Positions 17,817 to 27,958 of a stretch of 64,000 bases of DNA are shown here, in pieces. The notes under the pieces are model-generated. The model was not told the DNA's origin, did no database searches, and was given only the letters and a program-made list of their open reading frames with translations. The first letter of the stretch is position 1; the number at the start of each line of letters is the position of its first letter. Location: assembly GCF_003611475.1 (NCBI RefSeq), contig NZ_RAXT01000006.1:1-64000 (forward strand), written 5' to 3'. Source of the stretch: Acinetobacter rongchengensis. GTDB lineage: Bacteria > Pseudomonadota > Gammaproteobacteria > Pseudomonadales > Moraxellaceae. Both the position numbers and the translations under genes were made by a program.

Positions 17817-18785
17817 TTAACTTTGTTGGATACCTGCAACTAACCAATCTTGGTTAGAACCTGCTGGCTTAACAAAGTGCCAAACTTCAGCAAAAGGTTG
17901 TGGAAGACTGTTTAAATCTTCACTCACTGTACCTGTAAAACGAACGCTTACAACATACTGTCCATTTTCAGTTGCACTATCTACAACCATTGCATTGAGG
18001 TTGGAAAACTCAGCCACATCTTGATCTTGGTTTGCCATAATGTCGCTATACATTGACTGATAAAGATCAGGTGTGAGATAGCGTTGAATTTCAGCAATAT
18101 TACTCACAGAGTTCATAGACTGAATATGGTTAAAACGCTGACGAGCAACACGTAAGAAAGCAGCAGGTTCACTACCATCAGGAAGCTGGTTACCGCTTTG
18201 TGTTGACGCACCAAAAGGAGCTTGTGTTGCAACACCGCCTGCGACTGACTGACCAAAAATATTGGTATTGCTGCTCGCGTTACGTGCAGTTGTATTGGCT
18301 TGACCAAATGGTGCATTTGAACCTGTGTTATTCGGTGCATAAGGGTTATTGGTGGCTAATTTTTTTTTTGCACCGAATTTACGGAACAAGAAGAAAGCTG
18401 CACCCGCAATAAGAATTAACCAAATCCAACCTGGAATACCGCCTTTTTCCTCTTGCTTCGCCAATTCAGCATCGCTCATTTGAGCTTGGTTATTTGCATT
18501 ATTGTCATCAGCCATCGCATTGGCTGCAACTGCACCCACAGCAGCACCTGCAACACCAGCAGCAACCATTTTACCTACACCAGAACCTGATTTTTGTTGA
18601 CTGGTTTGAGTCGGTTGTTGAGCAGGCGTAACTTGTCGAGGTTGAGAATAAGATTGACTTGAACTCGAAGAACGGCTCATGCCATGGCTTTTGCCACCAC
18701 CTGCACGTTTAGCTTCGGCTAAAGGAGCTACAGCCAAAGTTGCCATTAAAATACCTGCGATCAAGCCGCGCTGTCGGACTTCCAT
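17817..18785 (-). CDS. Tim44-like domain membrane protein
   Basis: 322 residues. An N-terminal signal-like segment ending LAEA is followed by a Ser/Gln-rich low-complexity region (residues 30-70), a Gly/Ala hydrophobic stretch (72-90), a membrane segment GWIWLILIAGAAFFLF near 118-133, an Asn-rich linker, and a C-terminal Tim44-like domain (about 205-322) with FLRVARQRFNHIQ and the closing EVWHFVKPAGSNQDWLVAG. This layout is common in proteobacterial Tim44-like proteins, whose role is not settled. A clear AGGAAA site precedes the start. The gene stands alone. Confidence 0.83.
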   Translation of the reverse strand: MEVRQRGLIAGILMATLAVAPLAEAKRAGGGKSHGMSRSSSSSQSYSQPRQVTPAQQPTQTSQQKSGSGVGKMVAAGVAGAAVGAVAANAMADDNNANNQAQMSDAELAKQEEKGGIPGWIWLILIAGAAFFLFRKFGAKKKLATNNPYAPNNTGSNAPFGQANTTARNASSNTNIFGQSVAGGVATQAPFGASTQSGNQLPDGSEPAAFLRVARQRFNHIQSMNSVSNIAEIQRYLTPDLYQSMYSDIMANQDQDVAEFSNLNAMVVDSATENGQYVVSVRFTGTVSEDLNSLPQPFAEVWHFVKPAGSNQDWLVAGIQQS

Positions 18786-19269
18786 AGAAATTTCCTATTT
18801 AACAAAGCAATTGATGAATATGATTTAAACAACTAAATTTGGTTGTTATCATTTCTCTATTTATGCAGTCTTTTGTATAAAATTTCAATGTTTTTAGGAT
18901 TTATTTGAGCATAAATTCACATAAACATAACGAAACTTTTATTTGCTGAAATGGGCAGGAAAATATTTTTATAATTTATTGAAAATATAAAATAATCTTT
19001 AAAATGTTGATTTTATCATATCAATCAAATTATGCATTTATATGCCGTTTTAGTCTCTAAACAAGTACTTCATATTCTCATAAAAAATGACACCTGCATT
19101 AAATCATGGTGTATTTGAGGAATTCTCTTTTTTTTGATCAAATTAAAACTCAATTTAATCATTAGGTTGTTTTATATGCAATCATGTTGAACTGATGATG
19201 TATATGAGAGCTTGTTGAAGCTCCTCCTTGGAAGAGAAATGCTTCAACGGATGGATGGTGTGATCGGCT
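18786..19269. other. Intergenic region with a hairpin near the radA end
   Basis: 484 bases, AT-rich. A stem GTTGAAGC / GCTTCAAC spans 19214-19248 with an inner CTC...GAG pairing; it lies 20-55 bases past the radA stop on the minus strand but has no T-run. Nothing else is apparent. Confidence 0.45.
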
Positions 19270-20658
19270 TTAACCAACTTCGTCACTGAGTTGCATTGCT
19301 TCAGTTAGTGCTTCGTGTAAACGTGCTACAGAAATAATTTGAACACCTGCAATGGGTTTTTGTGGTGCATTGCCTCTAGGTACAATGATGTATTTAAAAC
19401 CATGTTTAATGGCTTCTTTCAGTCGTTCTTGACCATTTGGCACAGGACGAATCTCACCTGATAATCCCACTTCACCAAAAACTGCAAGTTGTTGAGGTAG
19501 CGCTTTGGATCTCAAACTAGATGCGCATGCTAGAAGGACAGCTAAATCTGAACCTGTTTCTGTAATTTTCAAACCGCCTACAACATTGACATAAACATCT
19601 TGACCTGAAGTTTGCACACCACCATGACGATGCATTACCGCGAGCAGCATATTTAAACGGTTTTGTTCTAAACCCAGTGCAACTCGGCGAGGTTGGCCGT
19701 GGGCATCATCCACCAAAGCTTGGACTTCAACCAAAAGTGGACGTGTACCTTCACGACTAATCATGACCACTGAGCCAGGAATCGCTTCATCATAACGGCT
19801 CAGGAAAATCGCAGAAGGATTGGCAACTTCTTTCAGTCCTTTATCTGTCATACCAAAGACACCCAGTTCATTCACCGCACCAAAACGGTTTTTAACTGCT
19901 CGAATCATGCGGTAACGTGAGTCAGACTGTCCTTCAAAATAAAGGACGCAATCCACCATATGTTCTAGTACACGGGGGCCAGCCAGTGAACCTTCTTTGG
20001 TTACATGACCAACAATAAATAATGCTGTACCACTATTTTTAGCGAAACGAGTGAGTAGGGCGGCAGATTCACGAATTTGTGACACACCACCTGGCGCAGA
20101 TTGTAAGGTTTCTGTGTAAAGCGTTTGGATCGAATCTAATATGGCAACAGCAGGACGAATTTGGGCAAGTGTATCGCAAATACGCTCAACACAAGTTTCC
20201 GCCATGACTTGAAGTTTGTCTGTCGGTAAATCTAGGCGGTTGGCTCGTAATGCGACTTGGGAAAGAGATTCCTCACCTGTAACGTAGAGTGCTGAACTGT
20301 TGCCAGCAGCCATATGTGTTGCAGTTTGCAACAGAATCGTCGATTTACCAATCCCGGGATCACCGCCGATTAAAACTACAGAACCTGTCACCAAACCACC
20401 ACCAAGAACACGGTCAAACTCACCAATACCTGTGGCTAAGCGTGTTTCATTTGAAACAGTGATTTTGTTGAGTGTTGTTACATTGGCTGCCTGTCCTGCA
20501 TAACCGCCCCCCATGGCTTTGGCACGATGAGCCACCACGGGTTCAATGCGAACTTCTGTTAAGCTATTCCATTCACCACAGTCTGAACATTGACCTGACC
20601 ATTTAGGATGATCTGTTCCACATTGTTCACAACGATAAACAGTTTTAACTTTTGCCAT
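19270..20658 (-). CDS. radA: DNA repair protein RadA
   Basis: 462 residues from the ATG at 20656-20658, where RadA begins with MAKVKT and a zinc finger; a 42-residue upstream extension is not family-like. The finger uses Cys10, Cys13, Cys24 and Cys27. Walker A GGDPGIGKST is at 98-107, the RadA-specific KNRFG motif lies near residue 255, and the C-terminal third is a Lon-protease-like domain. RadA is a RecA-like ATPase that drives branch migration in recombinational repair and helps natural transformation. It ends 3' of the symporter gene and has no strong terminator of its own. Confidence 0.95.
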   Translation of the reverse strand: MAKVKTVYRCEQCGTDHPKWSGQCSDCGEWNSLTEVRIEPVVAHRAKAMGGGYAGQAANVTTLNKITVSNETRLATGIGEFDRVLGGGLVTGSVVLIGGDPGIGKSTILLQTATHMAAGNSSALYVTGEESLSQVALRANRLDLPTDKLQVMAETCVERICDTLAQIRPAVAILDSIQTLYTETLQSAPGGVSQIRESAALLTRFAKNSGTALFIVGHVTKEGSLAGPRVLEHMVDCVLYFEGQSDSRYRMIRAVKNRFGAVNELGVFGMTDKGLKEVANPSAIFLSRYDEAIPGSVVMISREGTRPLLVEVQALVDDAHGQPRRVALGLEQNRLNMLLAVMHRHGGVQTSGQDVYVNVVGGLKITETGSDLAVLLACASSLRSKALPQQLAVFGEVGLSGEIRPVPNGQERLKEAIKHGFKYIIVPRGNAPQKPIAGVQIISVARLHEALTEAMQLSDEVG

Positions 20659-20744
20659 AATAATTTTTCGAAAAATTGAGGTGATTGAATTGATTGTTGG
20701 ACTATACAGCATCATATAAAAAGATGAACAGACCTCAAACAAAA

Positions 20745-20768
20745 AGAGCTGCATGAAAGCAGCTCTTG
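20745..20768 (-). terminator. Terminator after alanine/glycine symporter gene
   Basis: Stem AAGAGCTGC / GCAGCTCTT with a 6-base loop; on the minus strand it is followed by TTTTTG. It lies 20 bases past the symporter stop and before radA, so it separates the two genes. Confidence 0.88.
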
Positions 20769-20787
20769 GATGTGGCAAGTTCATAAA

Positions 20788-22146
20788 TTAATATAATTCG
20801 CCTGATTTACGCTTTGCTAAGAAGTCTTTGGTTTCTTTGACAATTACTGTTGAAAGTAACAGTAAGGCAATTAAGTTCGGAATGGCCATTAAACCATTGA
20901 AGGTATCTGCAAATAACCATACTAAGTCAAGTGTTGCAATCGTTCCTATAAAGACTGTCAGAATGTAAATGATCCGATAAAGAAGGACAAACTTTTCTCC
21001 GAATAAATAAGTCGCACATTTTTCGCCGTAATAACACCAACCTAGAATGGTGGAATATGCAAAGAAAATAATCCCTAAGGTGACTACCCATCCGCCTACA
21101 CCAGGAAGTAAGCGATCAAAAATATGTGTGGTCAGTACCGCTCCCGTTTCAGTTCCAAAACTATTCCCCGCAGTCAGATAGCCCATGACTAAAACAATAC
21201 CTGTAATACTACAAACAATGATGGTGTCAATAAATGTACCTGTCATTGAAACCAAGCCTTGGCGTACAGGATGATCGGTCTTTGCAGCGGCAGCAGCAAT
21301 AGGTGCAGAACCCATACCTGCTTCATTTGAAAATACACCACGTGCCACACCGTAACGAATGACAGCCCCAATTGCACCACCAGCAACGGCTTGCCCAGTA
21401 AATGCATCAACAAAGATCAATTTAAGTGCAGGAACGATCAGCTCAATGTTAGAGAGGATAATCGCTAAACCACCCAAAACATAACCGATGGCCATAATAG
21501 GCACAATAAAAGATGAAGCTTTTGCGATCGATTTAATCCCACCTAAAATCACTAAAGCTGAAAATACAGTAATGATGACACCAGTTACCCAAGTTTCGAT
21601 GCCCATACTGTTTTGTACAGCAAGTGCCACAGTGTTTGACTGTACAGAACTACCAATACCAAATGAGGCGATTGTTCCGAATAAAGCGAACAATATTGCT
21701 AGCCATTTCCACTTTAAGCCGTGTTCAATGTAATACATTGGACCACCAGATTTTTGGCCATTTTCATTGGTAATACGGTATTTTACAGCGAGAACACCTT
21801 CTCCATATTTGGTTGCCATACCCACTAAAGCAGTCATCCACATCCAGAATACAGCTCCTGGGCCACCTAGTACGCAAGCTGTTGCTACACCTGCGATATT
21901 ACCTGTACCAATGGTTGCAGAAAGTGCAGTCATGAGTGCAGCGAAGTGTGAAATATCTCCTTCATGGCTTTTGGCTTTATCATGTTTGCCAAAAACTTGC
22001 TTAAAGGCGAAAGGTAAAAGGCGGAATTGTAAAAACATCAGTCTAAAGGTGAGGAAGACACCAGTACCGACCAACAGTACAAGCATGTAGGGTCCCCAGA
22101 CCCAACCACTGAGTGTTTCCATGATTGATTGAATATTTTCGATCAT
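20788..22146 (-). CDS. Alanine/glycine:cation symporter (AGCS family)
   Basis: 452 residues with about ten membrane segments. The AGCS family marker is visible: HFAALMTALSATIGTGNIAGVATA near residues 46-70, GGPGAVFWMWMTAL after it, and ARGVFSNEAGMGSAPIAAAAAKTDHP near 270-295. Members carry alanine or glycine with sodium across the inner membrane. The start follows an AAGAAG site. It is a single-gene unit, divergent from cycA 420 bases away, which transports overlapping substrates (glycine, alanine), although no shared regulator is visible. Confidence 0.92.
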   Translation of the reverse strand: MIENIQSIMETLSGWVWGPYMLVLLVGTGVFLTFRLMFLQFRLLPFAFKQVFGKHDKAKSHEGDISHFAALMTALSATIGTGNIAGVATACVLGGPGAVFWMWMTALVGMATKYGEGVLAVKYRITNENGQKSGGPMYYIEHGLKWKWLAILFALFGTIASFGIGSSVQSNTVALAVQNSMGIETWVTGVIITVFSALVILGGIKSIAKASSFIVPIMAIGYVLGGLAIILSNIELIVPALKLIFVDAFTGQAVAGGAIGAVIRYGVARGVFSNEAGMGSAPIAAAAAKTDHPVRQGLVSMTGTFIDTIIVCSITGIVLVMGYLTAGNSFGTETGAVLTTHIFDRLLPGVGGWVVTLGIIFFAYSTILGWCYYGEKCATYLFGEKFVLLYRIIYILTVFIGTIATLDLVWLFADTFNGLMAIPNLIALLLLSTVIVKETKDFLAKRKSGELY

Positions 22147-22572
22147 AAGCTTCTTCTTTTTTATCCATTTTATTTACATAACATGCTGTTTAAATAAGCA
22201 ATTGTCATGCCATCCATATTCTAGAGATATAAAGTTCAGATCAGCGTTTTGCCTTATGGATCATCATGGTCTATCATGCCCAATTGAACTTTAGTATAGT
22301 TTTTTTCAATGTATCTCTTTTGTGACATAGATTTATCTGAGATACAAGCTTCATATTTGCTTATTTTATATTTTTTTAAAATTATCTTAATACTTGATTT
22401 TTAGAATAATTAATTTTTTTTGGTATAAAATACAGTCAATTATTGTAAATTCAATGTTTTGGGTGCAGCGTCTTTAGTTTGGCTAATAAACTGTTTAGTA
22501 AAATTTTTCTTTTTATTTTTTTTGAAAATTAAGATAATTTTAACGTGAATAGATACATAGTTGAAATTTATA
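22147..22572. other. Divergent promoter region, symporter/cycA
   Basis: 426 bases, extremely AT-rich toward the cycA side. A TATAAAAT box lies near 22424-22431 but lacks a convincing -35. No gene or repeat seen. Confidence 0.4.
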
Positions 22573-23973
22573 ATGCAACAAGGAAATACGACACAACACA
22601 GTAAGGATGGGGAGCTTTCGAGAAGTTTATCGAATCGCCATCTTCAATTGATTGCAATTGGTGGTGCAATTGGTACAGGGTTATTCATGGGTTCGGGGAA
22701 GACCATTAGTCTTGCTGGGCCTTCAATATTATTTATTTATATGATTATTGGTTTGATGGTGTTTTTCGTCATGCGTGCGCTTGGTGAATTATTACTATCA
22801 AATTTGCAATACAAATCATTTATCGATTTTTCAACAGATTTAATTGGCCCTTGGGCGGGTTATTTTGTTGGATGGACATATTGGTTGTGTTGGATCACGA
22901 TTGGTATCGCTGACTTATCTGCCATTATTTACTATTTACAGTTCTTTAATAATGGTGTGCCCTTTACGCCAACTGAAGGTGCAATGATTAGTGTTGCAGC
23001 CATTTTCTTTATTATGGGGTTGAATTTAGTTACTGTAAAATTGTTTGGTGAGCTTGAGTTTTGGTTTGCCTTGATCAAAATCATTGCCATTGTGGTTCTA
23101 ATTTTGGTCGGTCTGTGGATGATTTTTACAGGCTTTACATCTACTACAGGACAAGTTGCTTCATTTACTCATTTATGGGACAACGGTGGTATGTTCCCGA
23201 AAGGTTTTGAAGGTTTTTTGGCTGGCTTCCAGATTGCGATCTTTGCCTTTGTTGGTGTTGAGTTGGTCGGTACAACAGCAGCGGAAACGAAAGATCCTGA
23301 GAAAAACTTACCTAAAGCAGTTAACTCAATTCCTATTCGTATCATTTTCTTCTATGTTTTGGCATTGGTGATCGTGATGTCAGTAACGCCGTGGAATATG
23401 ATTGACCCTAAAGTGAGTCCATTCGTAAACCTATTTAGTCAAGCAGGTATTGCTGCTGCGGCAATCATCATGAACTTGGTGGTGCTTTCTTCAGTCATGT
23501 CATCTATGAACAGTGGCGTGTTTTCAACAAGCCGTATGTTGTTTGGTTTATCTCGTGAAGATCAAGCGCCAAAATCATTTGGTTTATTGAATAGACGTGC
23601 AGTTCCTGCAAATGCACTTTATTTCTCTGGTGTGTGTTTATTGGGTGGTGCGGCACTCCAGTATTTCGTTCCAAATACAGTTGAAGCGTTTACTTTAGCA
23701 ACAACACTTTCAACAATCTTGTTCATTTTGGTATGGTTGATTATTTTATGGAGCTATTTGGTGTACTACAAAACACGCCCAGAGCTACATGCAAAATCAG
23801 TATTTAAATTACCAGGTGGACCATTTACTTGTTATGTTGTAATGGCTTTCTTTATTGGGACAATTGGTATTCTTGCTTTAGAACCAGACACACTTAAGTC
23901 TTTGATGGTCAGCCCAATTTGGTTAATTATCCTTGCGATTGGTTATTTCTGTTTCTATAAGAAAAAACAGTAA
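22573..23973 (+). CDS. cycA: D-serine/D-alanine/glycine transporter CycA
   Basis: 466 residues with 12 membrane segments. It is strongly CycA-like over its whole length: SNRHLQLIAIGGAIGTGLFMGSG at the first helix, the FAFVGVELVGTTAAETKDPEK region near 230, and SGVFSTSRMLFGLSREDQAPK near 320. CycA is a proton symporter for D-alanine, D-serine and glycine and is the route for cycloserine. The ATG at 22573 is preferred over a TTG at 22561, though neither has a strong ribosome site. A perfect terminator follows. Confidence 0.92.
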   Translation: MQQGNTTQHSKDGELSRSLSNRHLQLIAIGGAIGTGLFMGSGKTISLAGPSILFIYMIIGLMVFFVMRALGELLLSNLQYKSFIDFSTDLIGPWAGYFVGWTYWLCWITIGIADLSAIIYYLQFFNNGVPFTPTEGAMISVAAIFFIMGLNLVTVKLFGELEFWFALIKIIAIVVLILVGLWMIFTGFTSTTGQVASFTHLWDNGGMFPKGFEGFLAGFQIAIFAFVGVELVGTTAAETKDPEKNLPKAVNSIPIRIIFFYVLALVIVMSVTPWNMIDPKVSPFVNLFSQAGIAAAAIIMNLVVLSSVMSSMNSGVFSTSRMLFGLSREDQAPKSFGLLNRRAVPANALYFSGVCLLGGAALQYFVPNTVEAFTLATTLSTILFILVWLIILWSYLVYYKTRPELHAKSVFKLPGGPFTCYVVMAFFIGTIGILALEPDTLKSLMVSPIWLIILAIGYFCFYKKKQ

Positions 23974-23999
23974 TTAGCTATTTCAAAGATTCTCATAAG

Positions 24000-24032
24000 A
24001 AAACGCCAGTGATTCGCTGGCGTTTTTTTTAT
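24000..24032 (+). terminator. Terminator after cycA
   Basis: Stem AAACGCCAG / CTGGCGTTT with a run of eight T. Confidence 0.9.
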
Positions 24033-24133
24033 TCTCGTTCTAAGCTCTACGCTTTGATACTTTGGTTTTTAGTCAATGTTTTATGATCTATAAACAAGGT
24101 ATACTGACGAAAATTTTAGAAATAGGTGAACAG

Positions 24134-24364
24134 ATGCGTTTAGTTATTTGTAGCATCGGTTTGGTTTTAGGTAGCGTAACGTTGATCGGCTGCGGACAAT
24201 CGGGTGACTTACAGTTAGCCAATAGTCCTGATTATGATAAACGAGCGAAATATTTGTTGTACTCGAAAGAGGAAAGCAAAACCGTTCAAACTGAGCAAAA
24301 AGTGAAAGCTCAATTGGATGTCGCAGATCAATCTGTACCTGCATCTCAAACGAATTCAAACTAA
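24134..24364 (+). CDS. lptM: LptM (YifL)-type small lipoprotein
   Basis: 76 residues from the ATG at 24134, preceded by AGGTGA; a frame extension to 24062 is not signal-like. The signal peptide ends in a lipobox LIGC, followed by GQSGDLQLA, the short conserved motif of YifL/LptM that follows the lipidated Cys. LptM helps the LptD/LptE lipopolysaccharide translocon mature. The remaining tail is charged and probably disordered. It is the first gene of lptM-lysA-dapF, the same order of neighbours seen in many gammaproteobacteria. Confidence 0.83.
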   Translation: MRLVICSIGLVLGSVTLIGCGQSGDLQLANSPDYDKRAKYLLYSKEESKTVQTEQKVKAQLDVADQSVPASQTNSN

Positions 24365-24397
24365 ACCCAATTAAACTTTCATTGAAAGGATACATTC

Positions 24398-25642
24398 ATG
24401 AGTTTTTCCCGTATTGATGGGGTATTGCATGCAGAGCAATGTTCTTTAGAGCAACTTGCACAGCAATATGGCACACCACTTTATGTCTATTCAAAAGCGA
24501 CATTTGAAAAACATTATTTGGATATGGATAAGGCATTTAGCTTTATCGATCATCAAATTTGTTTTGCGGTGAAGTCAAACTCAAATCTTGCAGTCTTGAA
24601 TGTATTGGCAAAATTAGGTTCAGGTTTTGATATCGTGACAGGTGGAGAGCTTGCACGTGTTTTAGCTGCTGGTGGAGATCCATCAAAAATTGTATTCTCG
24701 GGTTTGGGCAAACAAGAAGCTGACATTCAAAAAGCATTGGAAGTGGGTATTGCTTGTTTTAATGTTGAATCATATGCAGAACTTGATCGTATTCAAAAAG
24801 TTGCAGCGCAGCTTGGTAAAAAAGCACCTATTTCTTTACGTGTAAACCCTGATGTGGATGCCAAAACGCATCCTTATATTTCAACAGGTTTAAAAGAAAA
24901 TAAATTTGGTATTCCGTCAGATGTCGTCTTTGAAACTTATCAATATGCAGCGTCATTACCAAATTTAGATGTGGTGGGAATTGATTGCCATATTGGTTCA
25001 CAACTGACTGAAACGCAGCCTTTTGTGGATGCACTTGATCGTGTTATCAGCATGATTGAACAATTAAAAGCACTCGGCATCAACCTACAACACATCGACA
25101 TTGGCGGTGGTTTAGGTGTGACGTATAAAGATGAAGTTCCGCCAACTGTTGCTGAATATGCTGAAGCAATGCGTCCAGCTTTAGAAAAATTGGGTCTTAA
25201 AGTATATATGGAACCAGGTCGTAGTATTTCTGCAAATGCAGGCGTATTGTTGACGAAGGTCGATTTTTTGAAACCAACAACGTATCGTAACTTTGCGCTA
25301 ATTGACGCTGCGATGAATGATTTGATACGTCCAGCACTTTATGAAGCGTGGATGGATATTCAAGAAGTAACTTCACGTACAGACGTTGAAAAGCAAACTT
25401 GGGATTTGGTTGGACCGATTTGTGAGTCTGCTGACTTTTTAGGTAAAGAGCGTGAGCTTGCGATTAAAGAAAATGATTATCTTGCTGTCTTGGGTGCAGG
25501 GGCGTATGGTTTTGTGATGAGTTCGAACTACAATACCCGTGGTCGTGCAGCAGAAGTGATGGTGGATGCTGATCAATCTCACTTGATTCGTGAACGTGAA
25601 ACGATTGAATCACTTTGGAAAAATGAACGTTTATTGCCTTAA
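24398..25642 (+). CDS. lysA: Diaminopimelate decarboxylase
   Basis: 414 residues; converts meso-diaminopimelate to lysine using PLP (fold type III, alanine-racemase-like barrel). PLP lysine is Lys59 in CFAVKSNSN. Other family motifs are HIGSQ near residue 198, GGGLGV near 240, EPGRSI near 276 and the substrate Cys in GPICESADF near 344. It has a GAAAGG site, lies 33 bases after lptM and 13 bases before dapF. dapD of the same pathway is at 45.7 kb. Confidence 0.97.
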   Translation: MSFSRIDGVLHAEQCSLEQLAQQYGTPLYVYSKATFEKHYLDMDKAFSFIDHQICFAVKSNSNLAVLNVLAKLGSGFDIVTGGELARVLAAGGDPSKIVFSGLGKQEADIQKALEVGIACFNVESYAELDRIQKVAAQLGKKAPISLRVNPDVDAKTHPYISTGLKENKFGIPSDVVFETYQYAASLPNLDVVGIDCHIGSQLTETQPFVDALDRVISMIEQLKALGINLQHIDIGGGLGVTYKDEVPPTVAEYAEAMRPALEKLGLKVYMEPGRSISANAGVLLTKVDFLKPTTYRNFALIDAAMNDLIRPALYEAWMDIQEVTSRTDVEKQTWDLVGPICESADFLGKERELAIKENDYLAVLGAGAYGFVMSSNYNTRGRAAEVMVDADQSHLIRERETIESLWKNERLLP

Positions 25643-25655
25643 GGAGTAATTTTAG

Positions 25656-26501
25656 ATGTTATTAGAATTTACCAAAATGCATGGCTTGGGCAATGACTTT
25701 ATGGTTGTTGACTTGATTAGCCAACGTGCTTTTTTTGATGCAATGACCATTCGCCGTTTGGCTGACCGTCACTTCGGAATTGGTTTTGACCAACTACTGA
25801 TTGTTGAAGCACCTGATTTTCCAAATGTAGATTTTAAATATCGTATTTTCAATGCAGATGGTTCTGAAGTTGAGCAATGCGGTAATGGGGTACGTTGTTT
25901 TGCACAATTTGTACACTCACGTCAGTTGACCAATAAAAAACGTTTTAAAGTACAAACCAGTGCAGGGATTGTAGAACCTGAATTGGGTGAAAATGGTTGG
26001 GTTCGAGTCAATATGGGCTACCCTAAATTTTTACCGAATGAAATTCCGTTTATTGCAGATGAACCTGAAGCCCTGTATGACATTGCTTTAGCCGACGATC
26101 AGCAATTAACAATTGATGTAGTGAATATGGGGAATCCACATGCTGTGACGATTGTTTCAGATGTGTTGACCGCAGATGTAGCGAAAATCGGTCCGCAAGT
26201 TGAATCACATGAACGTTTTCCGCAACGTGTTAATGCTGGTTTTATGCAAATTATTGATGAAAAACATGCGCGTTTACGTGTATTTGAACGTGGCGTAGGG
26301 GAAACCATGGCCTGTGGTACAGGTGCATGTGCAGCAGCAGTTTCTGGAATACGCCGTGGTTTATTGTCTGATAAGGTGGAAATTGAGCTGGCTGGTGGTA
26401 AGTTGCATATTGAATGGAAAGAGGGCGATGTGGTGTGGATGACCGGCCCAACGGCCACAGTTTATGAAGGTCGTTTAGATTTAAGGTATTTTCAGGGGTA
26501 A
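25656..26501 (+). CDS. dapF: Diaminopimelate epimerase
   Basis: 281 residues; interconverts LL- and meso-diaminopimelate. The two catalytic cysteines are Cys75 in EQCGNGVRC and Cys220 in [24 protein letters not shown] opens the protein as is usual. A TTAAGGAG site precedes the ATG. It follows lysA closely and is the last gene of the operon, closed by a terminator. In many relatives xerC follows directly; here it is 463 bases away with its own ribosome site. Confidence 0.97.
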   Translation: MLLEFTKMHGLGNDFMVVDLISQRAFFDAMTIRRLADRHFGIGFDQLLIVEAPDFPNVDFKYRIFNADGSEVEQCGNGVRCFAQFVHSRQLTNKKRFKVQTSAGIVEPELGENGWVRVNMGYPKFLPNEIPFIADEPEALYDIALADDQQLTIDVVNMGNPHAVTIVSDVLTADVAKIGPQVESHERFPQRVNAGFMQIIDEKHARLRVFERGVGETMACGTGACAAAVSGIRRGLLSDKVEIELAGGKLHIEWKEGDVVWMTGPTATVYEGRLDLRYFQG

Positions 26502-26513
26502 CTGAAAATACAA

Positions 26514-26544
26514 AGAAAGGTTCTGAATTCGGAACCTTTTTTAT
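26514..26544 (+). terminator. Terminator after dapF
   Basis: Stem AAAGGTTC / GGAACCTTT around CTGAATT, followed by a T-run. Confidence 0.85.
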
Positions 26545-26964
26545 TAGTGATTGGTATGTTTCTGACAATAATGAATATTTTAAAGATTATTGTACACATT
26601 AACATTAGGCTTGTTGCATAAGTCGAGTTGTGATGAATATTTATTACAATGGAAGTCACTTCTCTTTTATAAAGAATGAGCGTTATTACGCCTGAGAGCG
26701 AGGGGATTTTCATTATTAATTTTGCTGCTATTTTTTGACTTATTTAAAATATTTATTAATATATTTCAAAAGCTTAAAATATAATTGTATTGATGATAAT
26801 GCTTAGAGAAATTATAATTTAATGATACCCAATCATTGGTCAATCGGTAAATATTGCTAAATTTAAATTTTTTCTTTAGTTCTATTATGATCAAATTAAA
26901 GAATAGCTTTATTTTTGTTAGACTATTTAAAGATGTATTTATTTATATGATGTAGGAGGGCTTT
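26545..26964. other. Intergenic region dapF-xerC with a possible IS end relic
   Basis: 420 AT-rich bases. A stretch at 26606-26625 (GGCTTGTTGCATAAGTCG) resembles the outer end of IS5/IS903-type elements, but no transposase or partner end is seen. No gene otherwise. Confidence 0.35.
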
Positions 26965-27882
26965 ATGCAGTATGGTGCAATGCAATTGCTCTCCATGTGG
27001 ATTAAAGATCGTAAAATTCAAAATCAGTCTGAGCATACTTTAGATGCTTATTTTCGTGATGTGTCTAATTTTATTGATTTTTGCTATGAGAAAAAACTTG
27101 AATTAAAACAAATCGAAACTTCAGATTTAAGAGAATATATTGCGTATCGTGTAGAAAAAGATCAACTCAGTTCTACCAGTTTGCAACGTCATTTGACTTC
27201 GATTCGTCAATTTATGAAATGGGCGGAGCAAGGAAATTATTTAGACATCAATCCAGCAGATGATTTTCAGCTGAAAAGACAACCCCGACCATTGCCAGGT
27301 ATGATTGATATTGAAACTGTGAATCTAATCATGGATCAAGCTGAACCTGAAAAACCGATTGAAAAACAATTATGGATACGTGATAAAGCTATTCTCGAAT
27401 TGCTCTATTCAAGTGGCTTACGCTTAGCGGAAATTCAAGGATTGACCATTCGTGATATTGATTTTAATCGGCATTTATTAAGGATTACGGGGAAAGGCAA
27501 CAAAACAAGAATTGTGCCTTTTGGTTCTAAAGCAAGAGATAGCTTAATAGAATGGTTGAAAATTTATCGGATTTGGCAAGGAGAGTTTAGCCCGCAGTCC
27601 TATGTATTTATTACTCAGCGGGGCAATAATATTACACCGCGTCAAATCGAAAATCGTGTGAAATATCAGGCGTTGCGCGCAGGTGTAAATGTAGACTTAC
27701 ATCCACATTTGCTTAGACATTGTTTTGCCAGTCATATGCTGTCAAATAGTGGTGATTTACGTGCTGTTCAAGAAATGCTCGGTCATAGTAATCTAAGCAC
27801 TACGCAGATTTATACGCATATTGATTTTGATCGTCTTGCTCAGGTTTATGATCAAGCGCATCCAAGAGCGCAAAAAAATTAA
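26965..27882 (+). CDS. xerC: Tyrosine recombinase XerC
   Basis: 305 residues; with XerD it resolves chromosome dimers at dif near the septum. An N-terminal SAM-like core-binding domain (residues 5-90) precedes the catalytic domain. Catalytic residues are Arg153 in SGLRLAE, Lys in TGKGNKTR, His248 and Arg251 in HLLRH, His274 in LGHSN and Tyr283 in QIYTHID. The length and the TGKGNK and SGLR motifs favour the housekeeping enzyme over a phage integrase. A strong GGAGGG site precedes the ATG. A decayed copy of its 3' end lies just downstream. Confidence 0.93.
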   Translation: MQYGAMQLLSMWIKDRKIQNQSEHTLDAYFRDVSNFIDFCYEKKLELKQIETSDLREYIAYRVEKDQLSSTSLQRHLTSIRQFMKWAEQGNYLDINPADDFQLKRQPRPLPGMIDIETVNLIMDQAEPEKPIEKQLWIRDKAILELLYSSGLRLAEIQGLTIRDIDFNRHLLRITGKGNKTRIVPFGSKARDSLIEWLKIYRIWQGEFSPQSYVFITQRGNNITPRQIENRVKYQALRAGVNVDLHPHLLRHCFASHMLSNSGDLRAVQEMLGHSNLSTTQIYTHIDFDRLAQVYDQAHPRAQKN

Positions 27883-27958
27883 ACCTATAACAAAAAAACG
27901 ATCTTATATTTAGACACACTTAACATACATCTGCGTTCATTTGTGATAGGACTGGAGT

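Noticed and set aside
26251..26713. Minus-strand frames around the dapF end
   Set aside because: They cross the dapF coding region and its terminator and have no recognisable protein features.
26965..27882. Tyrosine recombinase considered as a prophage or island integrase
   Set aside because: Length, motifs and location after the dapF operon match housekeeping XerC; no attachment repeats or phage genes are near.
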